Assembly: GCF_002157875.1 (NCBI RefSeq)
Contig: NZ_CP021376.1
Coordinates: forward strand, 2,516,001 to 2,580,000
DNA from: Oceanisphaera avium
GTDB lineage: Bacteria > Pseudomonadota > Gammaproteobacteria > Enterobacterales > Aeromonadaceae
Reading direction: 5' to 3'
DNA length: 64,000 bases
The position numbers were made by a program, and so were the translations under genes. Below the pieces are notes generated by a model. The model was not told the DNA's origin. It saw only the letters and a list, made by a program, of their open reading frames with translations, and did not search any database. Position 1 is the first letter of the stretch; each line of letters starts with the position of its first letter. Positions 8,584 to 19,170 of this stretch are shown one piece after another.

Positions 8584-9822
8584 ATGCGTATTTTGCACAC
8601 CTCCGACTGGCACCTTGGCCAACACTTTATGGGTAAAACCCGTCTCGAAGAACACCAAGCGTTTTTGCACTGGTTAGTAGAGCAAGTGCACGCCCACGCG
8701 GTTGATGCAGTGATAGTGGCAGGAGATGTGTTTGATACGGGTACCCCACCCAGTTATGCCCGTGAGTTATATAACGACTTTATTGTTAAGTTGCAGCACG
8801 CCAATACGCAGCTAATAATTTTAGGTGGTAATCACGACTCGGTAGCCATGCTTAATGAGTCGCGAAGCTTGCTGGGCTGTTTAAATGTGCAAGTGATCCC
8901 AGGCGTAATGGCTGAGCTTAACCAGCAAGTGCTACTCCTTCATAACCGCCAAGGAAGCAGCGGTGCCCTCTTATGTGCCGTGCCGTTTATTCGGGCGCGC
9001 GAGGTCATGAGCAGTGAGTCTGGCCAAAGTGCCCAAGATAAACAGCAGAGCCTGCAACAGGCGATTGCTGGCCATTACCAGCAATTATTTGAGCACGCCA
9101 AGCTATTAAGTGAACAACACCATACCGCCCATGGACACCACTTGCCTATTATTGGCACTGGACATTTAACCACAGTCGGTGCCAGCAGCAGTGATTCAGT
9201 ACGAGAGATTTATATTGGCACCCTTGATGCCTTTCCTGCTCATGCCTTTGCGCCCTTCGATTATTTAGCACTTGGTCATATTCACCGGCCCCAAACAGTC
9301 GGTGGCCATGAGCATATGCGCTATTGCGGCTCGCCCATAGCGTTAAGCTTTGATGAAGTAGGCCAACAAAAAGAAGTGCTGCTAGTAGACTTTAATGCCC
9401 ACCGCTTAAGTTGTATTACTCCGTTAGCGGTGCCGGTCTTTCAGCCGCTGGCGCGATTAAAAGGAAATTTAGCTGAACTAGAAAAAGCCATAACGGCATT
9501 GGCTACTAAGAGCACTGCCACCGCCGACGCGAATAAGGTATGGCTAGAAGTGACCGTTGTTGAAGACGACTATTTAAGTGATTTGCAATTAAAAATTGAG
9601 CAATTAATCGCCGGCCTACCATTAGAGATATTATTGGTGCGCCGCCAGCGTGCCAGTACTCCTGCAAACCTTACCAGTGATGCTCATATTACCTTGAGTG
9701 AGTTAACGCCCCTTCAAGTATTTGAGCGGCGCCTTAGCCAAGCTGAGCTAACAGCCGAGCGCCAGCACGCCTTACAAAGCTTATATCAAAACGTATTAGC
9801 CGAGCTGGAGCAGAGCCAATGA
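8584..9822 (+). CDS. sbcD: Nuclease SbcCD subunit D (SbcD)
   Basis: An Mre11-like calcineurin-type phosphoesterase of 412 residues. With SbcC it cleaves DNA hairpins and protein-blocked ends during recombination and repair. The metal-binding motifs appear in order: HTSDWHLGQ (residues 5-13), GDVFDTG, GNHDS, GTGHLT and GHIHRPQ. The stop codon overlaps the sbcC start by four bases (ATGA), so the two are translationally coupled as in most bacteria. Confidence 0.95.
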   Translation: MRILHTSDWHLGQHFMGKTRLEEHQAFLHWLVEQVHAHAVDAVIVAGDVFDTGTPPSYARELYNDFIVKLQHANTQLIILGGNHDSVAMLNESRSLLGCLNVQVIPGVMAELNQQVLLLHNRQGSSGALLCAVPFIRAREVMSSESGQSAQDKQQSLQQAIAGHYQQLFEHAKLLSEQHHTAHGHHLPIIGTGHLTTVGASSSDSVREIYIGTLDAFPAHAFAPFDYLALGHIHRPQTVGGHEHMRYCGSPIALSFDEVGQQKEVLLVDFNAHRLSCITPLAVPVFQPLARLKGNLAELEKAITALATKSTATADANKVWLEVTVVEDDYLSDLQLKIEQLIAGLPLEILLVRRQRASTPANLTSDAHITLSELTPLQVFERRLSQAELTAERQHALQSLYQNVLAELEQSQ

Positions 9823-12800
9823 AGATCCTCAGTCTGCGACTAAAAAATATTAACTCCCTTAAAGGGGAGTGGAAAATAGACTTCACTAAAGCGCCTTTTA
9901 CCGACTCCGGCTTATTTGCGATTACAGGGCCCACAGGTGCCGGTAAAACCACCTTACTCGATGCCATCTGCTTGGCGCTGTATCATGAAACTCCCCGCAT
10001 GAAATCAGTCTCGGCTAGCAGTAATGAACTCATGACTCGCCATACTGCTGAGTGCTTAGCTGAAGTTGAATTTGAAGTTAAAGCGCAAGGCTATCGCGCC
10101 TTTTGGAGTCAACGTCGCTCTCGTAATCAAGTGGATGGCAAGTTACAAGCGCCTAAAGTGGAGCTGGCTAAATTAGATGGCACCATTATTACCACTAAAA
10201 TTAATGACAAGCTGCGCTTAACAGAAAGCATCAGTGGCTTAGATTTTGGTCGTTTTACTAAATCGATGCTGCTCGCCCAAGGCGGATTTGCTGCCTTCTT
10301 GCATGCCAATGCTAATGAGCGTGCCGAATTATTAGAAGAGCTGACTGGCACCGATATTTATGCACACATTTCTCGGCTCGTCTTTGAAAATACCCGCGAG
10401 CAACAAGGCACCCTAAAAGAATTAACAGCTCATGCTCAAGGGATGGAATTGCTTGATGACGCCGCCCGCCAGCAGCTGCACACAGAGCTGGCGGCAGCCG
10501 AAGCTGACTTAATTCACCGCCAGAAAAATATCACTGAGCAACAAGCTCGCCTTGAGCATATTAAGACTTATCAAGTCGCCAAAACGCAACAAGCTCAAAG
10601 CGCGCAGGCACTACAAGTGGCTCATAGCGCATGGCTGGCCAAAGAGGCGCAGCGCCAACAACTTAAACTTGCCGCGCCGGCTCAGCGCTTACAGCCTTAT
10701 TGGCAGCAGTGGCAAGATGCGAATACGCGCCAGCAGTCGGTATTGCATCAACTAAGCCAAGTAAAAGCTGAACTAGCGCAAGCGACGCATCAGCAACAGC
10801 GGCTCACTTGGCAGGCACTAGAAGTCAGTAAACAGCGAGTACAACAACTCAGCGGCGCTGAGCAGCAACTTAATCATGAACAAGCAAAGCTAGACCAGCA
10901 AATGGCCAGCAACCCCGTAGCAGAGCGCTTAGGAGAGCTATTAGGCACTTGGCGAGTACAAGTGCCTGAGCTGAGTAAGCAACAAGCGCAGTTAAAACAT
11001 GGTCAAGCAGCACAGCTTAGCCTGCAAACCCAACTTAATGAGTTAAAGACACAGCAAGAGCGCAACCAACACCTAGTTGCTACCAGTCAGCAACAGTTAG
11101 TAATAAAACAAGCCGACACCGAACAACAGCAACATAAGCTCACCCAGCTGTTAGCGGGGCAGTCACTCGGTGAGCTTCGTCAACAACTACAAATACTAAG
11201 TCAGCAGCAGGGAAAGTGGAGCCAAGTGCACCAGCTTTGGGCACAAATGGCTAAACAGCAAGCGCTTCATCAACAACTCACCCAGAGCATTGCTAAACAG
11301 CAGCCTGAGCTGGACGCACTTGAGCAGCAGCTCAACGACTCGCGTTTAGCCTATAAAGTTTTACAAGAACAAATTCGTGATAAAGAAAAGCTGCTCGAAC
11401 AAGAACAGCGCATTCGTGCACTTGAAGAGCACAGAGCAAGATTGCAGCCAGATGAAGCCTGCCCGTTATGTGGCAGTGAGCAGCATCCGGCCATCGAGGC
11501 TTATCAAGCACTGGACGATGCTACTGCTGCGAGCTTGGCGGCTAAGCAGTTAGAGCGCGCCGAGCGCGAGTTACAAGGTCAGCAATTAAGTCATACCGTG
11601 ACCAAACACCAAGCAGAATTGGCGCAACGTCAGCACCAAGTGCAAGTATTGGCAGAGGAGCTGATTGAGTTGCAGGAGCAGTTAACGAGCCTGTTAGCCC
11701 AATTGCAGATTAATGACGTTGATCTTAACTCTCAACAAGTAGTACTTGAACAGCGTCAGCAAGAGTTACATACGCTGAGCCAACAGCTTAATGATGTGGA
11801 GCAACAGCAAGAGCGAGTACAAGTCGCGCAAACGGCGACGCGCCATGTGGAACAGGCGCTAAGCCAGTTAGAAAATAATCAGCGTTTGCTCAGCCAAGAA
11901 CAGCAGTCGTTAACTCAACAACACGCCCAGCAGCAAGCACTACTGACTGAGCAACAAGATTATATAATTGAACAAGAGGCCGCCCTCGCCACAGCACTGG
12001 CTAAGCTTGGTTGGGCAGTTCCTCAGCATTGGCCAACTTGGTTGGCAGACTGTGAACAACAATGGCAAGCTTGGAAAGAACAGCAGTTACGACATCAGCA
12101 ACTTAGCGCCGATAGCCAGCAGGTAGCCATACAGTTACAGCTGGCGGGCACCGAGCATCGCCAGTGGCAAGAGCGCTGGGCCACGCTTAATATCGATGAT
12201 TTTCCGGCGCGCACCGACGTGACTAACCCCAGCGCCGAGCTCAATAAATTGGCGGAGCAATGGCAACAGGAGCAGCAACAAGTACAACAAAAAACGGCGC
12301 GCCTTGATACGCTGTACCAACAAGAGTCAGAGCTTAGCGCCGACTTGCAAAGCCGATTAACCAAGTGGCAGCAGCAATTAGCTGCCAGCCCCTTTAGCGA
12401 TGAAGCCGGTTTTTTGGCTGCCTTATTTAGTGAGGAGGAGCTCGCGCAATTAGTAGAAAACCAGCGCCAATTAGAGCAAGCCTTACAACGCGCCCAGACC
12501 TTGGCCGAACAAGCGGAGCAATCGGTAGCGGCGGCTAAACTTATACTGGGTGAAGTAGACCCCACTCACTACGCAGCCTTACAAGCGCAGTTGCAACAGG
12601 CTCAAGCGCAATACGACGTTCAACAACAACAAGTGGGGGGCTGGCGTACCCAATTAGACACAGATGCTAAGCGCCGCGCCCGTCAACAATCGCTATTTGC
12701 CAACATCGAAGCTGAGCAGCAAACGTTACAGCTATGGGAGCAATTAAATCACCTGATTGGCTCGGCAGATGGCGCAAAATATCGTCGGTTCGCCCAAGGG

Positions 12801-13241
12801 CTAACGCTTGAGCACTTAGTGCATTTAGCTAATCTGCGCTTAGTGCGCTTACATGGCCGCTACCAATTAGCGCGTACTGAGGGCGGAGAGTTGGAGTTAT
12901 CAGTGATTGATACTTGGCAAGCGGATGTCGCGCGCGATACCCAGACCTTATCAGGCGGTGAAAGTTTCTTAGTGAGCTTGGCGCTGGCCTTAGCCTTGTC
13001 AGACTTGGTGAGCAGTAAAACGCGCATTGACTCGTTATTTTTAGATGAAGGTTTTGGCACGCTAGACTCGGAAACATTAGAAGTGGCACTCGATGCGCTC
13101 GATGCGCTCAATGCCAGTGGTAAAATGATTGGCGTGATCAGCCATATTGAGGCACTTAAAGAGCGGGTGCCGGTGCAAATTAAATTAAGTAAGAGCCATG
13201 GCTTAGGCGTAAGCCGCTTGGCGGCGGAGTTTGAGGTTTAA
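9819..13241 (+). CDS. sbcC: Nuclease SbcCD subunit C (SbcC, SMC-like ATPase)
   Basis: A Rad50-like ATPase of 1140 residues. The Walker A motif GPTGAGKTT begins at residue 37. Two very long glutamine-rich coiled coils (about 190-530 and 590-980) flank the zinc hook CPLC (Cys548 and Cys551). The C-terminal ABC signature is [17 protein letters not shown], with Walker [16 protein letters not shown] binding drives opening and closing of the SbcD nuclease around DNA ends. The gene overlaps sbcD. The coiled coil is unusually rich in Gln, giving CAG/CAA-rich DNA that opens long spurious frames on the opposite strand. Confidence 0.95.
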   Translation: MKILSLRLKNINSLKGEWKIDFTKAPFTDSGLFAITGPTGAGKTTLLDAICLALYHETPRMKSVSASSNELMTRHTAECLAEVEFEVKAQGYRAFWSQRRSRNQVDGKLQAPKVELAKLDGTIITTKINDKLRLTESISGLDFGRFTKSMLLAQGGFAAFLHANANERAELLEELTGTDIYAHISRLVFENTREQQGTLKELTAHAQGMELLDDAARQQLHTELAAAEADLIHRQKNITEQQARLEHIKTYQVAKTQQAQSAQALQVAHSAWLAKEAQRQQLKLAAPAQRLQPYWQQWQDANTRQQSVLHQLSQVKAELAQATHQQQRLTWQALEVSKQRVQQLSGAEQQLNHEQAKLDQQMASNPVAERLGELLGTWRVQVPELSKQQAQLKHGQAAQLSLQTQLNELKTQQERNQHLVATSQQQLVIKQADTEQQQHKLTQLLAGQSLGELRQQLQILSQQQGKWSQVHQLWAQMAKQQALHQQLTQSIAKQQPELDALEQQLNDSRLAYKVLQEQIRDKEKLLEQEQRIRALEEHRARLQPDEACPLCGSEQHPAIEAYQALDDATAASLAAKQLERAERELQGQQLSHTVTKHQAELAQRQHQVQVLAEELIELQEQLTSLLAQLQINDVDLNSQQVVLEQRQQELHTLSQQLNDVEQQQERVQVAQTATRHVEQALSQLENNQRLLSQEQQSLTQQHAQQQALLTEQQDYIIEQEAALATALAKLGWAVPQHWPTWLADCEQQWQAWKEQQLRHQQLSADSQQVAIQLQLAGTEHRQWQERWATLNIDDFPARTDVTNPSAELNKLAEQWQQEQQQVQQKTARLDTLYQQESELSADLQSRLTKWQQQLAASPFSDEAGFLAALFSEEELAQLVENQRQLEQALQRAQTLAEQAEQSVAAAKLILGEVDPTHYAALQAQLQQAQAQYDVQQQQVGGWRTQLDTDAKRRARQQSLFANIEAEQQTLQLWEQLNHLIGSADGAKYRRFAQGLTLEHLVHLANLRLVRLHGRYQLARTEGGELELSVIDTWQADVARDTQTLSGGESFLVSLALALALSDLVSSKTRIDSLFLDEGFGTLDSETLEVALDALDALNASGKMIGVISHIEALKERVPVQIKLSKSHGLGVSRLAAEFEV

Positions 13242-13427
13242 TTGCTGGAAGGCTGAGTTGTAAAACATAGCGTGAGTGCCAAGCTAAACATAAGACAATT
13301 AGCCGTATCTCTATTTAGTAGAGTGCTGCTAAGGTCGGCAGGTGCGCTAGGCAGGTTTTAGCTGTGCCAACTGGAATTTAATCCTAAGTCTGGTTTTGCT
13401 CGAGTCTCGGTGGGAGCTAGGATAAAA

Positions 13428-13461
13428 AAAGCCCGAGTCTGTAATAACAAATTCGGGCTTT
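13428..13461 (-). terminator. Terminator downstream of the DUF3360-like permease gene
   Basis: The stem AAAGCCCGA/TCGGGCTTT spans about 34 bp. On the minus strand it is followed by a run of Ts, ending the permease transcript just before the convergent sbcC end. Confidence 0.75.
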
Positions 13462-13487
13462 GTAGCTCTGTGTAGTCGCTCGTTATA

Positions 13488-14948
13488 TTAGTGAGCAATT
13501 AAACCCGGAATACCCGGTAGCATGCCAACGGTTGCCATAATCGCTAATAAGACTAAAAAAGTGACACCGGGGATCACCCAGCGGTCGGTGCGACGTAGCG
13601 TCTTACCGCGCTCTTTATCACCGATTAAGCCTAAGTTATCGAGCAGCATAGTAAGCGACCAGCCAAATACTGGATTTACAAAGGCCGAAGCAAATACCAC
13701 TATGCCAGCTGATTGGCTACTGGTAGTGTCACGCGTCATTTGCATGCCCGCTTCTAACAAAGGCATAAATACCCCCACAATTAATGCCACGCGAAGCACA
13801 GGATCCCATACGGCTAAGTCCATGGGGTAGCCCCAAATAGCTGCTACAATACACATCACGCCGGTTAAAATGGCGCCAGCGGGAATAGGGCGCTTAGCGA
13901 TGGCGGCGGGGATCATATAAGTACCCCAAGACGAAGTAAGGTTACCGCCCCCTAGCACGCTGCCTACCGCTTGGCGCACCGCCGCAATGCCCATAGTGTC
14001 ATCTACGTTCATTAGCACTTTGGTGGCCTTTTTCGGATAGTTCAGCTCTTGGAAGACTCTGTGTCCCATAAAATCGGGCGACCACATCGCCACTGCTAAT
14101 ACCGCAAAGGGCGCTGAACTTATAAAATGATGCAACTGTGGCCAACCCATCTGCCAGCCGGTCGTTTCACCCCACCAATAAGCGGGGCTTAAATGGGGCA
14201 TGCCAGGGCTGGTCACAAATTCAAAGGGCGCACCCAGTGCTAGAGCAATAATAAAGGCAATGCCTGAGCCCAGCGGAATCGATAGCCAGCGCATTTCTAG
14301 ACGGGCTAATAAGGCATACATAATAATGGTACTTAAGATCACCGCGAAGGCGATATAAGCCATATCAAAGCCTTTAGCCCAACTATTAAGGGCACTGATT
14401 TGACTAATAAGCCCAATGGCGCCTAGATAAATCAATAAGCCACCGCGTACTCCTTCACTGGTCAGTGCCATCAGCTTACTGCCGCCTTTACTGATACTGA
14501 GCAATAAGCCAAAAAAAGCCACCAACAACCCCAATGCCAGTGGATGCCCCCCCGAGGCAACAATCAAGGGAATAAGCGGTATCATAGGGCCGTGGGTGCC
14601 CGCCAAGTTAGCTCTGGGGTTAATTAAACCTGAAAATAAGATCACAAATAATACTGCAGCAATCAGCATTTCAAAGCGTACGTTTTCCACGACAAATTCA
14701 TTAGATAAGCCAAGTGGCCCCGCAAAGGCAGCAGCAACTGCCGCCACCATGACTATTTTGCCAATAGTGGCCGCCAGCGCCGGTACTAAGTCTTCAAACT
14801 CAAAGCGATAATCTCGAATGGGTAAGTTAATTCGCCAGCGTTTAGGCTTCATGATCAACAGCTCATTTTCCAAATAAGCGGCTCGAGTCTCAAAATCGCG
14901 GCGAGGGCGGTGTTGTTTTTGGTAGCTGAGGGGATCTTTATCTGACAC
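13488..14948 (-). CDS. NAT/SulP-like membrane permease (DUF3360-type)
   Basis: A polytopic inner-membrane protein of 486 residues with a soluble N-terminal stretch of about 60 residues (ending near INLPIRDYRFEFEDL) and 11-13 hydrophobic helices. Segments such as LAGTHGPMIPLIPLIVASGGHP, here split by glycines in a half-helix, resemble the substrate-binding core of the nucleobase/sulfate transporter fold. I recall this family as DUF3360, common in Vibrio and relatives with no known substrate. The GTG at 14948 is chosen because AAGGAG lies six bases upstream. An ATG at 14972 would place that Shine-Dalgarno inside the gene. A terminator follows. Confidence 0.7.
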   Translation of the reverse strand: MSDKDPLSYQKQHRPRRDFETRAAYLENELLIMKPKRWRINLPIRDYRFEFEDLVPALAATIGKIVMVAAVAAAFAGPLGLSNEFVVENVRFEMLIAAVLFVILFSGLINPRANLAGTHGPMIPLIPLIVASGGHPLALGLLVAFFGLLLSISKGGSKLMALTSEGVRGGLLIYLGAIGLISQISALNSWAKGFDMAYIAFAVILSTIIMYALLARLEMRWLSIPLGSGIAFIIALALGAPFEFVTSPGMPHLSPAYWWGETTGWQMGWPQLHHFISSAPFAVLAVAMWSPDFMGHRVFQELNYPKKATKVLMNVDDTMGIAAVRQAVGSVLGGGNLTSSWGTYMIPAAIAKRPIPAGAILTGVMCIVAAIWGYPMDLAVWDPVLRVALIVGVFMPLLEAGMQMTRDTTSSQSAGIVVFASAFVNPVFGWSLTMLLDNLGLIGDKERGKTLRRTDRWVIPGVTFLVLLAIMATVGMLPGIPGLIAH

Positions 14949-15197
14949 TGGCTTCTCCTTGATGATGACCATCGCTGTGGTGTCATGGTTAGTTTGGATA
15001 CTAGAAGCTGTTATCAGAATGTTCTATTGGACAAAAGTCTTAACTTTTATGAAACATCTACCGTTTTTGGACTCTACTCTCTTAATTGGCCGCCTAATTT
15101 GCGATTAAGATCTTGGCTCGATTAAGCGTTAAGCAATGTGTGGTATGTTTGAATGGAGCGTTATTGTTACAAAGTGCGTTTTTAAGGGGCCAATACC

Positions 15198-15932
15198 ATG
15201 ATACAGGTGCATCATCTAAACCATTCGCGCTCACAGCGCATTCTCTGGCTACTTGAAGAGTTAGCGCTTGAGTATGACGTTATAAAATACTATCGCGATC
15301 TAGATACTGAACTTGCGCCGGCCAGTTTAAAAAAGGTGCACCCTTTAGGTAAGGCACCTATTTTAGTTGATGATGGGGTTAAGTTGGCGGAGTCGGGCGT
15401 AATTGTGGATTATTTGGCGCAGCGCTATGGCAAAAAGGAGCGGCATAGCAGTGCGCATGAGGCTGATTTTTGTTCAGCAGAGAACCTCTTGTTACCCGAA
15501 AAAGAGAGTCAGGCGTGGTGGGATTATGGCTACTGGCTGCATTATGCAGAAGCTTCCCTCATGCCGCCATTATTGCTGCGCTTAGTATTTGATAAAATAA
15601 AATCTGCGCCAGTGCCCTTTTTTATTCGCCCTATTATTAACAAAATAGTGGCCAGCGTTGATCAGGCTTTTTTGCATCAACAACTCCATGGTCAGCTCAG
15701 TTATGTTGCCGATCACCTCTCTTGTCATCAATGGATGCTAGGCGAGCGATTTAGTGCCGCCGATATTCAAATGAGTTTTCCCTTAGAAGCGGCCATGAGT
15801 AATAAAAAATTAGCCGACTGTTATCCCAGACTTAACGCCTATGTGCAGCAGTTGCACGCTAGACCTGCGTATTTGCGTGCGCTCGCTAAGGGGGGAGACT
15901 ACTGCTATGGCCCCAAAAGCGAAAGTGAGTAG
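15198..15932 (+). CDS. Glutathione S-transferase family protein
   Basis: A cytosolic GST-fold protein of 244 residues, longer than the one at 6804. The N-terminal thioredoxin-like domain has the motif HHLNHSRSQRILWLLEEL and the HPLGKAPIL and AESGVIVDYLA segments that hold glutathione. The helical C-terminal domain includes GERFSAADIQMSF, the usual N-capping region. The Ser-Arg-Ser start resembles bacterial GSTs related to plant theta/phi types. Substrate unknown. An AAGGGG Shine-Dalgarno precedes the ATG. It may be transcribed with ybdG, 59 bp downstream. Confidence 0.85.
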   Translation: MIQVHHLNHSRSQRILWLLEELALEYDVIKYYRDLDTELAPASLKKVHPLGKAPILVDDGVKLAESGVIVDYLAQRYGKKERHSSAHEADFCSAENLLLPEKESQAWWDYGYWLHYAEASLMPPLLLRLVFDKIKSAPVPFFIRPIINKIVASVDQAFLHQQLHGQLSYVADHLSCHQWMLGERFSAADIQMSFPLEAAMSNKKLADCYPRLNAYVQQLHARPAYLRALAKGGDYCYGPKSESE

Positions 15933-15991
15933 TTTCAACTGACCCCTGTTATATCGGCTTTGAGTCTTATATGAATTTTTATGGAGTAATA

Positions 15992-17299
15992 ATGGAAGAG
16001 GTAAGTGATTTAGAAGAGCTGGTGATGCCAGTTTTAGATAAATATGTGCCGCAATTTTCAGGCTTAATTTATACCGGCACGGCTTTATTGTTGATTGTAC
16101 TGATCTCGGCCTTCATTCATTTTGTGTTACATAGAGTCGTCATTGCATGGATTGGTAGCCAGTCTAAAGGAGATAGGCGGATTTGGCGTAAAGCCTTTTT
16201 TGAGCGCAAGTTATTTAGTCGTTTTGCACTCATGCTACAAGGCATTATTATTTATATTCAAGCCGGTCTTTGGCTCGACGCTGACGCCACACTGTTACCC
16301 ATTATTGAAATTGTGGCGCATATTTGGATCCTCTTTTACAGTTTATTGTCGCTTTTTTCTTTACTGGATGCGCTGCTAGATATTTTTCAGCATCGCCCAT
16401 CGATGCTTAATTTTCCACTTCGCGGCATCTTCCAAAGTATTAAATTAATCGCCAGTATTTTTGTGGCATTAATGGTCATTTCTATTCTTATTGGTAAGTC
16501 GCCGCTCATCCTATTAAGTGGCTTAGGCGCTATGACGGCAGTATTAATGCTGGTGTTTAAAGATCCTATCTTAGGGCTAGTTGCCGGCATTCAGCTTTCT
16601 GCAAATAATATGCTGATTGTGGGTGACTGGTTAGAAATGCCTAAGTATGGTGCTAATGGTGCCGTAATTGATATTGGACTCACCACCGTTAAAGTACAAA
16701 ATTGGGATAATACGATTACCACCATTCCGACTTATGCTCTTATTTCCGACTCCTTTATTAACTGGCGCGGCATGAGTGAGTCGGGTGGGCGGCGCTTAAT
16801 GCGCAATTTATTAATTGATAGCAGCAGTGTGCGCTTTCTAGAGGCTACAGATATTGAGCGTTTACAGCGAACTCAAGTATTAGCGCCCTATTTAGATGAA
16901 AAGGTGGGGGAGCTGGCGCAGTATAATCACCAAAACCAAGCAGATTTATCTTCTTTGGCTAATGGCCGACGCCTGACTAATTTAGGCACATTTCGGGTTT
17001 ACCTAGAAAAATTATTACGTAATCATCCCGATATTCACCAAGAGATGTTGCTGCTAGTGCGCCAATTAGAACAAACACCGAACGGTATTCCGGTGCAAGT
17101 GTATGCCTTTACCAAAAGTACCGGTTGGGTGAATCATGAAGTAACACAAGGGCATATTTTTGATCATATTTTTGCCGTGCTGCCCGAGTTTGGTTTGCGT
17201 GCTCATCAGGCACCAACGGGATACGATATGCGCGCCTTTGCTCATTCACTAACCGAGCCACTTACTCAGTCAGAAAATATTGCTCTTCCAAAGGAGTAG
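15992..17299 (+). CDS. ybdG: Mechanosensitive ion channel YbdG (MscM-type)
   Basis: An MscS-superfamily channel of 435 residues in the inner membrane that opens under membrane tension to relieve osmotic downshock. About five helices precede the pore helix and the conserved gate region GLGAMTAVLMLVFKDPILGL, which reads through into QLSANNMLIVGDWLEMP. The beta-domain segment TTVKVQNWDNTITTIPT matches E. coli YbdG closely. The ATG at 15992 follows a well-spaced TATGGAGT. The upstream in-frame ATG at 15971 has no Shine-Dalgarno. A strong terminator follows. Confidence 0.92.
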   Translation: MEEVSDLEELVMPVLDKYVPQFSGLIYTGTALLLIVLISAFIHFVLHRVVIAWIGSQSKGDRRIWRKAFFERKLFSRFALMLQGIIIYIQAGLWLDADATLLPIIEIVAHIWILFYSLLSLFSLLDALLDIFQHRPSMLNFPLRGIFQSIKLIASIFVALMVISILIGKSPLILLSGLGAMTAVLMLVFKDPILGLVAGIQLSANNMLIVGDWLEMPKYGANGAVIDIGLTTVKVQNWDNTITTIPTYALISDSFINWRGMSESGGRRLMRNLLIDSSSVRFLEATDIERLQRTQVLAPYLDEKVGELAQYNHQNQADLSSLANGRRLTNLGTFRVYLEKLLRNHPDIHQEMLLLVRQLEQTPNGIPVQVYAFTKSTGWVNHEVTQGHIFDHIFAVLPEFGLRAHQAPTGYDMRAFAHSLTEPLTQSENIALPKE

Positions 17300-17330
17300 C
17301 CTTTTAAACCGTGTCTTATTTTAGGAAGGA

Positions 17331-17354
17331 AAAGGGCCGAATAATCGGCCCTTT
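17331..17354. terminator. Bidirectional terminator ybdG/tsdA
   Basis: The stem AAAGGGCCGA/TCGGCCCTTT with an ATAA loop and flanking A/T tracts lies between the convergent ybdG and tsdA genes. Confidence 0.9.
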
Positions 17355-17361
17355 TCGTCTT

Positions 17362-18420
17362 TTACTGTGGCTTTCTAGGATGATTAGGACTACTTTCACT
17401 GCCTAATATTTTTCCATCTACCTCGGTGCCGTAATAACTCATAGCACCATGAAAGTCTTTACGAGTTTGAGCAACATCTCCTTTACTACGAGGATCTTGT
17501 GGGCGCTCGCGAGTATCCACATACATGGCAACATCCCACGCTTGTTGGTCGGTCAGTTTACCTGGTTGGCCTAGCGGCATATTTTGTTTAATAAATTCAG
17601 CGGCCGTATTCACACGGTGCATACCTGCCCCCCAGTTAAAGCTTTCTGGGCCCCATAGGGGAGGGAAAACATAATGCTCATTCACTTGTTGGCCTTGACC
17701 GTCTGCGCCATGACATACCGCACATTCTTGTTCAAAAACTTTTTTACCACGAGCGATATCCGGAGCCTGTTCCGGTTTATCTAACTTAGGATAACCCCGT
17801 CCCGGTAATTCTGGCTCTTTACTGCCACCGGCATCTAAATAAGCTTTCATAAAGGGAAAGTCATCGCGTTTACCGCCTTTAAGAAGCTCGGCATCACTGG
17901 GGACTGCCATGTCGTTAGCATCAAAGTCGTCACCCGTTAACGTCCCCTGGGCTAGCCAATAAGCATAAGCAGATAAGTCTACTAAGGTATCGCTATCATT
18001 GAGCGGAGGGGTGCCGTTCATAGAGAACATAAAGCAACCTTGGATACGCTCTTGAAAGTCGTTTATTTTATTATTTTTCTTACGAAAGGCGGGGTAACTC
18101 ATATAAGCGGCCCACAAGGGGGCGGCGTTTTCTTTTTTACCGGCATCGGTGTGGCAGTTAACACAGTTTAAGCCATTACCATTAAATTCGGGCGCTAAGG
18201 TTTGGGTGTCGACAAAGTATTGATAGCCACGCAGTACTTTTTCTCCTAGTTCGCCTTTAGGTAATTTATCCCAGCCCGGTGGAGTGGGATACTCTCCGGT
18301 GCTTTTGGTGACGGCTAATTCATCTTGAATGGCCAGCTTATCTACGTCTACCGCATAGGCACTGCCTATCGCCGCCAATGAGGCGCTCAATAGCAGCGTT
18401 GTTGAAGAAAGTTTAAACAT
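17362..18420 (-). CDS. tsdA: Diheme thiosulfate dehydrogenase TsdA
   Basis: A periplasmic diheme c-type cytochrome of 352 residues that joins two thiosulfates into tetrathionate (some homologues run the reverse reaction). A signal peptide ends near AIGSAYA. Heme 1 binds at C86-V-N-C89-H90 and heme 2 at C233-A-V-C236-H237. Cys129 in ERIQGCFMFSMNG matches the unusual cysteine axial ligand that marks TsdA, and FIKQNMPLG offers the second-heme ligand. It overlaps tsdB by one base (TAATG), so electrons likely pass to that cytochrome. Confidence 0.87.
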   Translation of the reverse strand: MFKLSSTTLLLSASLAAIGSAYAVDVDKLAIQDELAVTKSTGEYPTPPGWDKLPKGELGEKVLRGYQYFVDTQTLAPEFNGNGLNCVNCHTDAGKKENAAPLWAAYMSYPAFRKKNNKINDFQERIQGCFMFSMNGTPPLNDSDTLVDLSAYAYWLAQGTLTGDDFDANDMAVPSDAELLKGGKRDDFPFMKAYLDAGGSKEPELPGRGYPKLDKPEQAPDIARGKKVFEQECAVCHGADGQGQQVNEHYVFPPLWGPESFNWGAGMHRVNTAAEFIKQNMPLGQPGKLTDQQAWDVAMYVDTRERPQDPRSKGDVAQTRKDFHGAMSYYGTEVDGKILGSESSPNHPRKPQ

Positions 18421-19034
18421 TATTTCACCTCCACGCTGGCAAAGTAGTTGGCGACGGCAGTAATTTCATCAGCAGTCAGTTTTTTAGCTATATGTCCCAT
18501 CAGGCCGTGGCTATCTCCGCTGCGTGTACCGGCTTGCCACGCTTTTAGTTGGCTTTCCAGATAGTCAGCGTGTTGACCTGCTAAGTGAGGGAAAGTATCG
18601 CCCACCCCGACGCCACCAGGGCCATGACAAGAAACACAGCTAGGAATATTGCGTTGCCAATCGCCTAAATAGGCGAGCTGCTCACCGCGTTCGGTAAGGC
18701 TGGCTGGCGACTTATCACCGCGAAAATCGGGATTTTTAGGTTGCTCTAAAGGGAGGCTGGCAAACCATTCACTGGTGGCTTTTATGCCTGCTTCATCCAG
18801 TGCCATGGCCATGGGCTGCATAATGGGGTTTTGGCGTTCATTATTTTGAAAGTGCTTTAGCTGCGCCGCAAGATAAGCGGCGGGCATGCCGGCAATAGCG
18901 GGCGCCAGATGCGGTGCACCTAAGCCACTCGCTTGATGACAAGCCACACAAGCCGCCGCTTGCGGGGGCATATCGGCATAAGCCGATCCAGTAGTAACAG
19001 CCAAGGCACTGGCTAAGAATACGAGTTTTTTCAT
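18420..19034 (-). CDS. tsdB: Diheme cytochrome c TsdB-like (c4 family)
   Basis: A 204-residue periplasmic protein with a signal peptide (MKKLVFLASALAVTTGSAYA) and two c4-like domains. The heme motifs are C29-V-A-C32-H33 and C133-V-S-C136-H137. Met residues in MQPMAMAL and LMGHIAKKL are candidate distal ligands. It is the probable electron acceptor of TsdA, passing electrons to an oxidase. The frame is open to 19151, but the ATG at 19034 has AGGAT upstream and begins the signal peptide. The operon is tsdB-tsdA. Confidence 0.83.
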   Translation of the reverse strand: MKKLVFLASALAVTTGSAYADMPPQAAACVACHQASGLGAPHLAPAIAGMPAAYLAAQLKHFQNNERQNPIMQPMAMALDEAGIKATSEWFASLPLEQPKNPDFRGDKSPASLTERGEQLAYLGDWQRNIPSCVSCHGPGGVGVGDTFPHLAGQHADYLESQLKAWQAGTRSGDSHGLMGHIAKKLTADEITAVANYFASVEVK

Positions 19035-19170
19035 AATTGTTATCCTGACGTTATGCTTGCGAGCGTATTCTAAGAGGCTAGGGCGTAAGACGATATACGT
19101 ACTTTCCACATGCCTCTGTATTAATACAACAATAGCACACATCAAATTCACAATTTAGCAACATTTTGTG

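Noticed and set aside
8485..8670. 61-codon minus-strand frame over the sbcD start
   Set aside because: Antisense shadow overlapping the sbcD promoter and start; no recognisable product.
12095..12565. 156-codon antisense frame inside sbcC
   Set aside because: Ser/Cys-rich translation is the shadow of Gln-rich coiled-coil codons on the other strand.
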